Source: Amphiduros pacificus (lineage: Eukaryota > Annelida > Polychaeta > Phyllodocida > Hesionidae). From it: a stretch of DNA of 64,000 nt. A model generated the notes under the pieces. It ran no database searches. It was given only the letters and a program-made list of their open reading frames with translations, and had not been told where the DNA came from. Numbering within the stretch: position 1 is the first letter of the stretch; every line of letters starts with the position of its first letter. Below are positions 48,986 to 62,945 of this stretch, in pieces. The translations under genes were made by a program, and so were the position numbers. The stretch lies in contig OX439012.1 in the NCBI GenBank assembly GCA_949316495.1, forward strand, positions 31,763,927 through 31,827,926, read 5' to 3'.

Positions 48986-49534
48986 CTTGAATGGTAACTT
49001 TACAGATGGATCATACTGCACGGCCCTCCCTCCCACCAAACACTCCACCCATACATCATCTATAAAATAAAAGCACAACATATTGTTATGACAGCAAAGA
49101 CAAAACTGCGAGTAAGTTTTTACTGGTGGAGCAAGATATGTGACAAATTTGCGTTCCAGGATGTACACAGTGGTTACAGTATATCACAGAACTTCTGGAG
49201 CAGAAATGGAAAAGAAATGGTTTTCTTTTCTGGGCCAAGAAGCCATTGTTTGAGTTTAAAGGGCCTTTTTAGTAAACTTGTCTGTTTGAAGTAAGTATTA
49301 TAATGGACACTTTTCTGTTCAAGAGGCCCATCATTATGCGTGATATATCTATAACATACTTAACTGTTTGGATCTAACTGGAAACAATACTTTTAAAAAC
49401 ATGGAATTCTTGTGATAATAAACAATCTTTTTTTTAAGCTTTGATTTGCTTTGATTTAATGCAGTCCTTGTGATAAACACATTATGTTGATAAATATGTT
49501 TACAAAATTTGTGATTTTGACTGGAGAAAAAATC

Positions 49535-49842
49535 ACGACAAGTTAACCAACTGACCAATAGCCACACAACTGACCGACAGTCAAACAACTGACCAATATT
49601 CACACAACTGACCAATATTCACACAACTGACCAATCATCACACAACTGATCAATAGCCACACAACTGACCAAGTCAAACAACTGACCAATAGCCACACAA
49701 CTGACCAATAGCCACACAACTGACCAATCCCCAAACAACTGACCAATAGCCACACAACTGACCAAATTACACAACTGACCAATAGCTGACCGATAGCCAC
49801 ACAACTGACCAATCCCCAAACAACTGACCAATAGCCACACAA
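49535..49842. repeat. About 20-bp minisatellite, 16 copies
   Basis: Unit of the type CAACTGACCAATAGCCACA with AATCCCCAA, AATATTCAC and shortened variants. CCAAT is present in most units. Open frames on the minus strand are repeat artefacts. Confidence 0.92.
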
Positions 49843-51373
49843 CCTATATGCATGTGATGCTATTCAGTGGCTGATAGGACTGACTGCTCTCCTGGCCCCT
49901 GGCGTGTGAGAGATTACGGTCTACTTGCCCCCTCCAGACAAGTACCACCTCTGCACCTGGTTCTTATAATATCCTATGAACCCCTGAGCCAAGTCAACTC
50001 AACCCCACAATTTGTCACAATTGTTCCCCCTGACAACATCTGACCACCAGCCAACTATGTCGTATTTGTGCAATGAACACTGTTATTATTTTTTCTATCC
50101 TATCTTCCATCTTATCTACTGGACAGATAAATCATTTTATTCTCCTCAGCAGATCCTGGGTTCTACCATTGGGATTGGAATCTTTTGGATTCAGAGGAAA
50201 GGGAAACTATATATTTTGTCATTGATTATTGCCTATCCTCTTTTATGCTTGAATAATTAAAAAACAACTATTGTGACTAATTTAATAAAATAAATTAAAA
50301 AAATAAATAATAAGTTTTTTTTTTAAATAAAAAAAAATAAAAAAAAATAAAATAAAATAAAATAAAATAAAATAAAATAAAATAAAATAAAATAAAATAA
50401 AATAAAATAAAATAAAATAAAATAAAATAAAATAAAATAAAATAAAATAAAATAAAATAAAATAAAATAAAAGTAAAGGCAGAAATAATACAGCCTTTTC
50501 AATCCTTTTCGCAAACACTATGATATAGGTCAAATATGGTCAAAGGTCAAATATGAGAACAGAATTGTTGCACGTTTCAATCTGAGGATACATCATATTC
50601 AATCTTGCTGATCTTAGTAATTGCACGTCAGAATCGTTTTCTTATCAACAAACAATGCTTTTATTTATTTTAATATACATGGAGGAAACGAGCACCAGGC
50701 TCCAATGTGATAGGTTATCTACACTATATAATTTGCTTATGTTAACAAGTCTACAGTTCTCATACACAGTCATTTCCCATGTCAACTTCCTGGGCATGAT
50801 TTGCCAGGAAATATCGGAGTGAAGTAGTCAAAGTGTGGCCAGCTGGAGCGCATACTGCAGGCCGTGACAAGCTGGCTCTACCCCTTAATTAGATACACCG
50901 ATCACTCATACTGATAACAACGTCTTAATTTACAACTCTATGTTTTGTATTTCAATATGCCATTCACATATATTGCACTGAGTACAAATATCGGTCAAAT
51001 AACCAGATAGCAAAGATCAAATATTGCCCTCCCTGCAACATTATCACTTTTTCTTTATAATGTTTGTGGTCATAAAGGCAAAGGGTTGCGGTTATGATAA
51101 TGAGACAGTATTTTGCCACAGGTGCATGCAGTCTAGACCCTGAACACTCAGGTGAACCACAGTTTAACCACAATATGACAGTTTAATTCGGCATACCTAT
51201 AAACATTTGATAAACGTCTTCTTTTATCTGGGACGGGATACAGGATGGAGTTCAACTCTGTTTTTTATTATTATTATACAGTACTTAGTATGCTTAGACT
51301 ATACACTGTTCCTTCACTTAATTATCATCAGGCCAAACACATGACTTTATACATCTTTTGGTCCTGTTACACA
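49843..51373 (-). repeat. Upstream region with (AAAAT)n tract
   Basis: A pentanucleotide AAAAT tract of about 140 bp spans roughly 50333-50472, flanked by other A-rich sequence. The rest is unique AT-rich DNA with no exon found. Confidence 0.88.
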
Positions 51374-52175
51374 CTTTATGCACCCCTCCCATCCAACCAC
51401 GTACCCCTCCCAGCCAACCATATACCCCTCCCAGCAACCATGTACCCCTCCCAGCCAGCCACCCCTCCCAGCCAACCATGTACCTCTACCAGCCAACCAT
51501 GTACCTCTCCCAGCCAACCACGTACCTCTACCAGCCAACCACATACCTCTCCCAGCCAGCCACATACCCCTCCCAGCCACATACCCCTCCCAGCCACGTA
51601 CCCCTCCCAGCCAGCCACCCCTACCAGCCAGCCACATACCCCTCTCAGTCAGCCACGTACCCCTACTAGCCAGCCATGTACCCCTCCCAGCCAGTCAGCC
51701 ACCCCTCCCAGCCATGTACCCCTCCCAGCCAGTCAGCCACCCCTCCCAGCCACGTACCCCTCCCAGCCAGCCACCCCTACCAGCCAGCCACATACCCCTC
51801 TCAGTCAGCCACGTACCCCTACTAGCCAGCCATGTACCCCTCCCAGCCAGTCAGCCACCCCTCCCAGCCACGTACCCCTCCCAGCCAGTCAGCCACCCCT
51901 CCCAGCCACGTACCACTCCCAGCCAGCCACATACCCCTCTCAGTCAGCCAGCCCTACCAGCCAGCCACGTAACCCTCCCAGCCAGCCACATACCCCTACC
52001 ATCCAGCCACATACCCCTACCATCCAGCCACGTACCCCTACCAGCCAGCCACGTACCCCTCCCAGCCAACCACATACCCCTCTCAGTCAGCCAGCTACCC
52101 CTCCCAGCCAGCCAACCATGTACCCCTCCCAGCTACCATATACCCCTCCCACCCCTCTCAGCCAGCCAGATACCA
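51374..52175. repeat. Cytosine-rich degenerate 11/22-bp repeat
   Basis: Units of the type CCAGCCAGCCACGTACCCCT, variable in length. The plus strand is almost free of G runs while the sense strand is G-rich (GGGAGGGG). Some longer blocks, such as the one starting near 51600, recur near 51760. Pro/Ser/Thr-like open frames on this strand are low-complexity artefacts. Confidence 0.93.
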
Positions 52176-53101
52176 GTACTACACCCCATCCTTGCTATTA
52201 GCACAGACATCTTGTTCTGACTTGCCAAGCAGTGTGATAAAGTCACAGCACAGACCCTTTCAGACCCGTGTATGTGTTAAACATCTCACTCCGTCAGGTA
52301 GATTGCCACCTGTATTGTTCTTAACCTGCAGACCTCCCTGGCAACTTACTCCTGTCTGAACATATTGCTGCTACCAAGGTCGGCTCTAAGAACTTGATGT
52401 GTCAAAATCACAGGTGCTCTATGGGCAAATTGCTGCAGTCAATTGTTGGAGGGTCATGGAAACGGGTGTTTATAGCGCAATAATAAAACTATGTACACAC
52501 AACTTAAATGTGTGGAGGCCAAAATACTTGTCTGTTGAGAGGAAACTTTTATTTGGTCTTGCATATTTAACTATGGCTGCTGGACTGACTGGACTGACAC
52601 ATACATGGATAAATACCAGTCTATTGGTGATACCATATTAAGATACATCAGTTCAGAGTATTCATTAAGCGTGACCTACTAAAAGTTCTAGACCAAATTG
52701 CTTGCCAGATGTAAATTCCTCAAGACAATTTAAGACAAAGGGTGCAAGTGTTTGATGTCATGTTTCAGATTTCCTTGGAGATTTGAGTATTTTAGTGTGA
52801 TATTTTACCACAAACAACAAAAAATGGCTGACACTAAAAGTGCATCCATATTTCAGTAATTCTTTACTCATATTCACCAGCAGATTTAAGAAACACACGA
52901 TTTACAAAAATGTCATGTCATGGTCACTCAGCAGCGATCTTGGTTTAATTCTTAACTTTGTGCACCCACGCACGTTCCGTTCCGGCTATTGCTCGCTTGA
53001 TATTTATCCTGATCATTTCTCTTCCTGACTTTGTTCATCATGCTATCTAATAGTGGATTATTCAATCAGTTTTATTTCTTTCCTCCTAATTATCCTCATC
53101 A

Positions 53102-53140
<39 letters not shown>

Positions 53141-54264
53141 AGCTCTTAGAAATGGCTGCCTTAGACTTTAAACTGTCAGTAAAGTTTGCAATTTAAAATG
53201 GATGTTTCTAAGCACACATTCATTATTAGGTCTGTTGACTTCTTATAAACCCTCGTCCTGATGGGTAAGATAACACAACAAAACCTCCATATTACACCAC
53301 TTGCCAGAGGTCAATCAAGGTCACGCTCTCAACAGCCTATAATCAAGATAATTAATGTCAAGTCAATTCAATTTTATACATCAAAGAGGATAAGAATTTA
53401 TAGCACATGATGAGGCCTGGTAGGATGTATACACAGACCTGCTGTGCATACAGAATGGACCCGAGAGGGTCGTCACCCAGGCCAGCAACAAAGTCAACTG
53501 TGTTTCTCTCTATTAATTGCCAGTATTACCGGTAGTCATGTCTCAGATGATCTACCCACTCTACATGTATCATGCCTCATAGACTCAGGGAGCATCCATT
53601 TATTTTTAATTGGTCTGATATCAAAATGTGTCAGATTTTTTCTGAAAGGACTGTACACCATCTATAAAGGGAGAATTCATTAATCTAATAATGGTCACAA
53701 ATTAAAGATATCAAAGAGGTTTCCATAATCATCAAATTTCTTTTTTGAATATCTTTCCTTATCTTACTTAAATTGGTCTTAAATATTGAATATTTATTCA
53801 AAAATAATCTATTCATATTTTGTATTTGTTTATATTAACAACCTTTTTCAGCACGATGAAGAGCTATATAAGTTAAGATAGAAGCCTGTTAAAATAAAAT
53901 TTAACACCAAACAAAAAGTCAACAAGTGACATATGGCCATTTTCTATGATCATGATGATCAGGCCCCTATTTTTTCCTGTCCAGTATTTTGTCAGATCAG
54001 TGTCTGAAATATGGTTTGATATGTTGCTTGTTCTTAGCCTGATTTTTTTAAAAATTCAGTTACATCATTGGAAATAGTAGAAAAAACCTCAAAATTTGCT
54101 GGGCCTGGCCAAAAGTTGCTTGACAAGCCACAACAGGCCAAGCTCAATTTTCAAACTTTGCATCAAACCGCAGTAAAAATTTCCAGACCTTTTTGAGAAT
54201 ATGCATCTTTTACATAAGGGTGTGGAATTCAGAAAGACATTGTCACCTATGACCCATTACACAT
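52176..54264 (-). other. Upstream region, unique, with CA microsatellite
   Basis: A CA dinucleotide run lies at 53103-53138. The rest is unique AT-rich DNA; no convincing exon, promoter or element is seen. Confidence 0.7.
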
Positions 54265-54930
54265 TCAAACTAGCTAAAAAAAATCTTTAAAACATTTTTT
54301 TTTAAATCTTTAAAATATTTTTTTGATGTGTTATTATGCAGAGGTGAAGTTTAGGTTCAAATATATATTTTTTTTAATCTTTAAAATATTTTTTTGATGT
54401 GTTATTATGCAGAGGTGAAGTTTAAGTTCAAATATATATTTTTTAAATCTTTAAAATATTTTTTTTAATGTGTTATTATGCAGAGGTGAAGTTTAAGTTC
54501 GAATATATATTTTTTTTATTCTTTAAAATATTTTTTGATGTGTTATTATGCAGAGGTGAAGTTTAGGTTCAAATATATATATTTTTTAATCTTTAAAATA
54601 TTTTTTTGATGTGTTATTATGCAGAGGTGAAGTTTAACTTCAAATATATATTTTTTAAATCTTTAAAATATTTTTTTAATGTGTTATTATGCAGAGGTGA
54701 AGTTTAGGTTCAAATATATATATTTTTTAATCTTTAAAATATTTTTTTTAATGTGTTATTATGCAGAGGTGAAGTTTAGGTTCAAATATATATTTTTTTA
54801 ATCTTTAAAATATTTTTTTAATGTGTTATTTTGCAGAGGTGAAGTTTAAGTTCAAATATATAGTTTTTAAATCTTTAAAATATTTTTTTTAATGTGTTAT
54901 TATGCAGAGGTGAAGTTTAAGTTCAAAAAG
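54265..54930. repeat. 70-bp AT-rich tandem repeat, about nine copies
   Basis: A TTATTATGCAGAGGTGAAGT word recurs every 70-71 bp (for example 54339, 54409 and 54480), separated by poly-T and ATATAT stretches of varying length. Confidence 0.94.
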
Positions 54931-55484
54931 AGATATTAAGACTGGAAGTTGATGTGACATTCATGTATACCCTCACCATCCTGTCAACATTCTACCCTAG
55001 AATTCCACATCAAAACAATGCAATTATCAGTCATTATCTGCCAGCACAATAAACGCATTATTCCAGTCAACACTACTGACTGCACACTACTTTATTTGTG
55101 ACAAGAATCGTGTCAAATTCTCCACCTTTATCGGTCCAAGGGTGAATCTATAAGTTCACCCGTTGTTTCACTCTATGCTTAAAAAAAATAATTTAGTATA
55201 ATTTAGGGTATTTTTTTTGGTAATTGCAATTTTTTTTAGATCTTTAACAATATTGACATAAATGAGATTATATCTACCGTATTTACTCAAATATAAGTAT
55301 ATATACCTAATCAAACTGTTCCTGGGTGGAGATTCTGGTAGATATTTCACTCTTTATACAAGTGAACAAATTATCTTGCAAATATTTGAATTCTTCACAC
55401 AAACATATGATGCAGCTGTGAAAGGATTTCTTGCCTCTTATGTCACAAGGGTTGATACTAACTTGTAATGCACTTATATTAGGA
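54931..55484 (-). other. Spacer between tandem arrays
   Basis: Unique AT-rich sequence of about 550 bp; short frames on both strands have no supporting evidence. Confidence 0.7.
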
Positions 55485-56325
55485 CTTCTGGTACATAATA
55501 TCTGTGACCTTTTGGACATGATACATAATATTTATAGATGTGACCTTGAGGACATGATACATAATATCTATGTGACCCTGAAGACATGATACATAATATT
55601 TATGTGACCTTGAGGACATGATACATAATATCTATGTGACCTTGAGGACATGATACATAATATTTATAGATGTGACCTTGGGGACATGATACATAATATC
55701 TATGTGACCTTTTGGACATGATACATAATATTTATAGATGTGACCTTGAGGATATGATACATAATATATTTAGATGTGACCTTAGGGACATGATACATAA
55801 TATCTATGTGACCTTGAGGACATGATACATAATGCCTATAGATGTGACCTTGAGGACATGATACAAAATATCTACTGACCTTGAGGTCAGGATGCATAAT
55901 ATCTATGTGACCTTAAGGACATGATACAAAATATCTATGTGACCTTGAGGACATGATGCATAATATCTTTAGATGTGACCTTAAGGACATGATACAAAAT
56001 ATCTATGTGACCTTGTGGACATGATACATAATATCTATAGATGTGATATTGAGGACATGATACAAAATATCTACGTGACCTTGAGGACATGATGCATAAT
56101 ATCTTTAGATGTGACCTTAAGGACATGATACATAGTATCTTTAGATGTGACCTTAAGGACATAATACAAAATATTTATGTGACCTTGAGGACATGATACA
56201 TAATATCTTTAGATGTGACCTTAAGGACATGATACAAAATATCTATGTGACCTTGAGGACATGATACATAATATCTATAGATGTGACCTTTAAGGACATG
56301 ATACAAAATATCTATGTCTCTCTCA
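55485..56325. repeat. 33-39-bp minisatellite, about 22 copies
   Basis: Built on GTGACCTTGAGGACATGATA then CATAATATCTAT, with optional AGAT. Copies are moderately diverged. Confidence 0.94.
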
Positions 56326-56959
56326 AACTTAATAGCTGGCAAATTTCCCTTTTCCAAGATGGTTTTATATTATGAGAAGACGCAGCGTGTGACCCTGGAT
56401 GGCCACTATGTTTTCACACACAACACACCCTCCACACACACCTACTGGGCTCACGTGAGACCCCTGAAATATTAAAGTGCAAGTTTGTTGCCCCTTCTTC
56501 TGTAAACAAAAGATATGAACATCAATAAGAAGTCTAGTCCAAAGAACTTAGGCCACAACAAATAATATTTTGGTTTACTCTTGCAGGCCCAAACAAATTA
56601 GTGTTAAGTTGGAAGAATTTGATATTGTTCTGTTATTTTCATTTTATTAAATTTTTTCACTTTAATTCTTATTATATCATTTAATCTATTTCACTTCGCT
56701 CGATGTTGATCAATGTGAACTCAGCACTAACTTTATTGAATTTTTATCTTATTACATATCTGAGAATATTCTATAGATATAATGGCCATAGTGGTCTGCT
56801 ATCATTTCATAAATGTACATTATACATACCAGTAAGTGGAAAGAAAGCAAGTTCAGCAATCCTTCCACTTTCAGAGGTAATGACTGTCTTGGGGCCATTA
56901 AAGAAGTCGCATCTGCCACCCTATACCACTGGCTTAAGGTGGATACAGATTTGACTTGC
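56326..56959 (-). other. Upstream region before the SINE
   Basis: AT-rich sequence with no recognised gene. Bases 56946-56959 are the left copy of the SINE target-site duplication. Confidence 0.65.
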
Positions 56960-57289
56960 ATGTTTGTCCGTTGTTTGTTTGTTTGTTTGGGGTTTTACAT
57001 CACTTTCAACAATATTCAGACATTTCGTGATGAGACCTACTTGTAGCAGATATAGTGCTGCCTCACTGAATTGTCATGTCGCAGGTCCTTGACATGACAA
57101 CCCACCCAGTCACAGATTTACAAGGACAACGGGTTAACCCTTTGGCATGGGCCTCAGCTCATATAGGAAATTGAATTATGAGTTCAATCTCGGCATGGCC
57201 GGGGTTTGAACCCACGACCTTTGGATCACCACAGAGGAACTGGTGCTAGTAAGCTGGCGCTCTAACCAACTGCGCCACGGCCGGTGGCC
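56960..57289 (-). mobile_element. tRNA-derived SINE, full length, with 14-bp target-site duplication
   Basis: On the minus strand the element starts with a tRNA-like head: GTGGCGCAGTTGGTTAGAGC (A box) and, about 50 bp on, GGTTCAAACCC (B box). A central body follows, and the 3' end is GTAAAACCCCAAACAAACAA ending in a CAAA tail at 56960-56985. The direct repeat CAGATTTGACTTGC flanks it exactly (56946-56959 and 57290-57303), which proves insertion by target-primed reverse transcription. It is non-autonomous and depends on a LINE. Perfect flanks and intact boxes suggest a fairly recent insertion. The AAACCCCAAACAAACAAA end is a style common in molluscs; the family name needs a repeat-library search. 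Confidence 0.93.
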
Positions 57290-60200
57290 CAGATTTGACT
57301 TGCTCAAATTTCTCAGTACTATTAGTGATGATTTTAATAATCCCTTAAATCCCCTCAAAAGGGGCGTCACTATTTTCAAAACAGAATATTATCCCTCGTG
57401 GTATCTAGGTAACCTTTTGCTTCAAACAAAAAATATTACCGACCCCCAGACAAATCTATGATAAGAGCAGCAGGTATAGTAGGAAGTCTGTTCATGATTT
57501 GTCTCACCATAAATTTCAGTACTTTACATTGAAAGGATTACATGTTCATTCTCACAAATAGAAATGTTCACATAGAAACCCAATATGACTTCTGAAAAAA
57601 AGAAATTAAACCAACTGATTCGCAAAAACTTGCAAGTGTAAAAAGCTTGATGAAATGATGTCACACTCATAATCTGTGTCACATAATATTTCTCCTTAGA
57701 CCTTGAGAACAAATCTGGGTTATGTCACGATGGGTGACATCAAAGTGACATTGGTCCTGTATTAGATAATCTAACACCATTATCAATGGAATTTTTCCTG
57801 GAGGCAAAGGAAAGTCCTGATTGAAAGATATCAACTGCTTAGATTTCTGCAAGAACTGTTCTGATTCTATAATGTAAATATACTGTTTTTTATGGCAATG
57901 ACACACACATGTGGTTTTATAAAAAATAAACATCATGCAGCTAGCTCACTGATCATATCTCTCAGAAGCAATCAGCCGTCTGTGCCAACTTTCTACACTT
58001 TCAAAACTCACAGAGTCCCAGAGTAAGAAACTTAATTTGTTTACTCCTCCATCGATCAGGCAGATACAAGAAACACAAAGTAAAGTAATTCTGATGCCAT
58101 ATCTTAACCATTATTCACTTGAAATCAAGATTAAAATGTGACCCCGAAAATATGACTTTAACATTCGTAATTGGTTAAAACATGCAGTGAGGGTTATGTT
58201 TTATGCATCTCAGATTTATAAAGATTTATAATTTATCCTCATCATCATGATTAATGAGCTAAATATTCCTGCGTGTACTTTCATAGATGAAGAAGAATTC
58301 TGCATTTGCGGAAATTGTTCCCCATATTTCAAGTGTCTCTGACACTGGGTGACTGGAGAAATGGAATACCACCAAGGAAGCTGCAGAATGTCTCACTGCG
58401 GGGCAAGGTGATAAATGGCAGACACTTCTGTGGGGGTGGCCCCTCCAGGGAGAGTCTGTGGCAGGCACCAGGCATTCTGTAGACCACTCTCGCGGTCCCT
58501 GATCAAATACCTCCACATTACTACTCCTGTTTCACTTTCACTCCTGATTTCATTCACTCAATCATAAAGTTTGAGATATGTACCTAAGATATGTTGCTGA
58601 TATGAATTGTGAGTGCTTTACATAAATTTGAGTTTATTTTATAGCATATATAGCTAACTGACTTGTCAAGATGTGCTATATATGAAGAGTTCATATTTTA
58701 TTAGCATTATAAATGTTGATTTTAAAATTGTCACAACTAGCCCATAATATACTTTATGACCAAGATTATAATCTTTAAAAAGTACTGAAATTAGTTCAGA
58801 AAATAACTAATAATAACTAATAAATTACTAATAATATTAAAACTGATCACAAGGTAGACAAGATCTCAAACAATAACATTATGTCCCAAGATTTTTTCAA
58901 AATATAGAGTGAAAAATAGGAAATATATAGAAGTTGTAGAATGTTTCTTCTACTCATAGTAGTCGTGATCATGAAGATACAAGATACAAAATAATGGAAC
59001 TTCAGCTTGGGTTCATTATATAATTGGATGGTGAGTCATGAAATGAAATAGGGTTCTGATTTAACATGTTAAAAATCATCCTGATTAAATTAAACACATT
59101 TAACTTGTATCTAATCAGGATAGCTCACATTTAACCCTGTTTACAATACATGCAAATGACAAACAATTTCAGCCTGTTTTTATCACCAAAATAACAGAGA
59201 ATAGTAAAAAACAACCTAAAAAGTTGCTGTTTCTTACCAAAAGGACCTAAAAATTAGTTTTTTCTTGCCAAAAAGGACCTAAAAAGTTGCTGTTTCTTGC
59301 CAAATTTTACTTGCTATGTGCAACACTGAGGGCAAGCTCAAATACCGAACCATACATTTATATATCCACTCTCTTCATGCTCTTTATACTTTACTTCAAA
59401 TTTCACCTTCAATTTTTTACTCTCTCATAAATTGGGGATGGTGACTATCAGAGTACAAATACACACAGGTTATCAGTAGGCAGACGGCTGAGACAAAGTT
59501 TATCAGCTCTCTGTATGTTTTACATGATAAACGGTTTAATATAGACACAAGAAATTTCTCAGGCTTTGCTTACCCTCAAGATCCTTTCATCATGAGGTTT
59601 TCATGTCAATCTCAGGCCTTCTCGCTATGTACAGTGATAACAATTTGTTAAATGCAATTGATTAATGTCAATTAATGATAACAGAAATATGGAGAACTGA
59701 TAGATACAGTGCTGTGCAATATATATTGTACAAGATATGGTAAAAACTGGGAAACTGTGAATTTGGAGAAATAGTTGGGATAGCAAGAAGTACCACAAAC
59801 CAATTACATCCATTTGAAAGTCACACAGCCAAATTGCGAAAACAGCTGAGTGTTTTGATAAAAACATATCTATTAAAAGGCTTGATAGTGTTTCCCACCA
59901 GAGGGCGCTCTGGTGACTGAGCTCCACTTTCTTCCCTCATTGTCCCTCCTGCAAGGATGCTTTGGACATGAAAAAGGTTCATAAGGAATGACAACAGTCA
60001 AGCGACGGTTAAAAAAACTTTGATTCTGAATGCACAAATACATCCTGATGCTTCCTCTAATGATAGATAAACAGATAAAAAAAATAAAAAAAATAACAGA
60101 TAGACAGGCAGGGGTGATGACATAACCACTTTGACTGAGGTGATAACTCATCAAATTTATCTGTGAGAATGGAGACCCGATATGCTTGTCTCAAACTGTG

Positions 60201-60990
60201 ACAATCATGCTGATTGTCTCAAACTGTCACAATCATGCCGATTGTCTCAAACTGCCACAATCATGCTGATTGTCTCAAACTACCACAAAGTTCTATTTAA
60301 TTAAGTAGTATATGTTTTGGAGTCACATGAACACTCAGTATATGTTCCCACAAATGTGTGAACTGACAAATGTTTGGCTTTTACCAATAAAGGGTGAGCC
60401 AATAGATTTGATTCATTAAATGTGTGAACCTATAGAACCCTGAAGCAGACTAATTTTTCTAGCAGATCCAAATAACATAACATAACCGACTCTCAAATCT
60501 CGCAAATGAAAAACAACCGATCACATGGCGTAAAAGCAAGACCTCTTTGACTGACCGGACCTTTAACACTGACATTTGCTAAGCTCCAGGTAATCATCAA
60601 ATCCACATCCACCGCTATCTATTGGTAATTGTTCAGCCCGCCCAGCGGGATACCAGACTATTGTTATTTTTGCACTTACTGATCAGACCTCAGGAGAATA
60701 ACTCTCATCTACAGAACCTTTCTAAACAGAAGCCTGACCTACTCCCGCAGTTAGCAATTCCCGTTTTTTTTGGAGATTTCAAAAAGAGAGCTATTGGTCT
60801 GACTGAACACGATTATATCTGCCATAATAAGTCTCTGTTGGAAGACAAATAGTTTTTTATGATTACTTTAGCCCACCCAAATGCTAGGCCAAACCAAGCA
60901 AATATAACTACGGTGTTTAGGATACTCATGCTAACTATATGACTTAAAGCATTCAATAACTTTGCCTGGGGTATGATTGGTTAATCTCAA

Positions 60991-61026
<36 letters not shown>

Positions 61027-62599
61027 ATTGCATAACTGGAAAGGAGGATATTATTTTTTAAACCTATTATAACTTTAACCTATTATTTCACCTATTCTAT
61101 GGTATACATTTATAATGTTAAAATTTGTTTCCACAATGATAGAAATATGACAAACATGTGACTGTCAACCAGCACAGCTGTTTTCATAACTGGCTGCTTA
61201 TGTCTCAAGTATGGAGCTGCATACTGCAGTTTGAATACACACTTTCGTCACAAGTCCAGTCCACTTCAGTCAAGAGTGCCTACACCAATCAGCATAGATC
61301 AGCATGATCGATTTAAGTTGAGTTTCACAACAATATCAAATAAATTTGGGTGTCAAAGTTTGAAACATATATATACTTTCCACATTAAGCCTTAAAGTCC
61401 CAGAAACTATTTAACATGTTTAACACATCAATTATTTAAATACTTCAAGCATGCTAGCAATGTACAGACATTCTGCAACAGAATCACATCTTGTCCACGT
61501 CATAAAGGTGCAATACTCGTTCTGTGTATGCATTTGAATAGCTTATATGCTCCAATTAGACCTTTAAAACTATGTAGGGATCATATTATTTAGTTAGTCA
61601 CTAAGTCATTTTTATATATTTACATAAGATTACATGGAACGTCTTCAAAGGTCAGGATTAAACAATTGCCCAACCAATTAACAAATAATTAACACCGAGG
61701 CTAGAGTAAGACCCCATATGAAAACTTTTCACTATTGTGTTAGGATGACTGTGGTTATTTTCAGAGAAGCAGCCAAACATTCTTAGCAAAGCTGCCATTC
61801 TTAGCACAAGTGGCCTCTCTTTAGCAGCATCTTGTGAAATGTTACTTTTTGGTCGGTCTTTTTGTACACATGTTTCTAATGTGAACTGATACTTGTGACA
61901 GCGACCGTTTCGTTTATGACAAAAAGTTAACATTTTCCTGCAGTGACCTATTTTTTTTTAATAAACTTAACTAGTTTTTACACTTTTAGGCTGGATTTTT
62001 CTCACTACATGACAATGAGGTCTTGAAAGAATCTGTCTGTTGCATTAAATAAAATATGACCAAATGAGTCCACGAAATGATGAAAATACTGTATTCTCTC
62101 TAATAAAGTGCATTACATTCATGCATGTTCAAGCTTGGTTGTACCATGACTCAGTAATAAGTCTCTCTCTGGTCTTATCCAAATATTTCACAATAACATT
62201 GTATAAAGAGTGCTTGTGTGTCAGTATTTAACTCCTTATAAATATGTATGTCTAAATGTTTGGCTGTTTAAAGAGGATTACTATGGTGAAAAGAAAATGT
62301 TGGTAAATGCAATTATGACGTTTTCACCTGTTGGACAGATGGTAAATAGATCGTCCTGTGTTTAAGGGGGTTTAAATGGTCTGGATTGGGAATGTTTTGT
62401 TTGAGAATCAGCCTAAAACCTAGCCAAAGGTAATGCAAGGATTTATCATTAATTCAACATGACTCAATTGCAAGCAAATTGCTTGCTAAGAAGTGTGCTG
62501 TGAACATGATATTTGAGTTAAATTAAATGTCCAAAACATTGAACTCAATTTTAAATGTTCAGTCAAAGTTGGGCATTTATCTAAATAAATATGGTACAA
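57290..62599 (-). other. Upstream region, 5.3 kb without a recognisable gene
   Basis: Mostly unique AT-rich DNA. It holds four copies of a 28-bp ATTGTCTCAAACTG repeat (about 60188-60290), a TA run near 60993-61022, and a strong CTCF-like word, CCACCAGAGGGCGCT, at 59895-59909. I could not find a signal-peptide exon, promoter or LDLa-like exon here. Confidence 0.65.
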
Positions 62600-62945
62600 A
62601 GTGAGAGAGGGGTATCCAGGTAAATGTGGCAGAAAGTGATAATTTCACAGTCAGATAAGTCTTAGAGAGACAATCGTTATGAAAAATATGGTACAAAGTG
62701 GTTATTTCATCAGATCAATCTTAGAGAGACATTATTATGACAAATGTGGTACAAAGTGATAATTTCATAGTTAGATCAATCTTAGAAACATTTATTATGG
62801 CAAATGTGGTACAAAATGATAATTTCATAGTCAGATCAATCTTTGAGAGGCATTTATTATGATAAATGCGGTACAAAGTGATAATTTCATAGTCAGATCA
62901 ATCTTTTTAGTCGAGAGTTTTTTAATATGATAAATGCGGTAAAAA
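62600..62945. repeat. 60-65-bp degenerate tandem repeat, about five copies
   Basis: Units contain GGTACAAAGTGATAATTTCA and AGTCAGATCAATCTTAGAGA. Length and sequence vary, so this is an older array. Confidence 0.88.

Noticed and set aside
48953-49168. Possible minus-strand exon with DDVWVECLVGGRAVQYDPS after a TTTTATAG acceptor
   Set aside because: The only reasonable donor gives a length and phase that do not join to the phase-0 acidic exon, and no domain is recognised.
51245-52220. Pro/Ser/Thr-rich open frames of 280 and 318 codons resembling a mucin
   Set aside because: Both are frames of one degenerate C-rich array without signal peptide or flanking coding support.
57176-57289. Functional tRNA gene
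   Set aside because: A and B boxes are present, but the stem regions do not close as a tRNA and the sequence continues into a SINE body with a CAAA tail and target-site duplication.
58259-58516. 85-codon minus-strand frame as a candidate first exon
   Set aside because: No signal peptide, no suitable donor in the right phase and no recognisable sequence.
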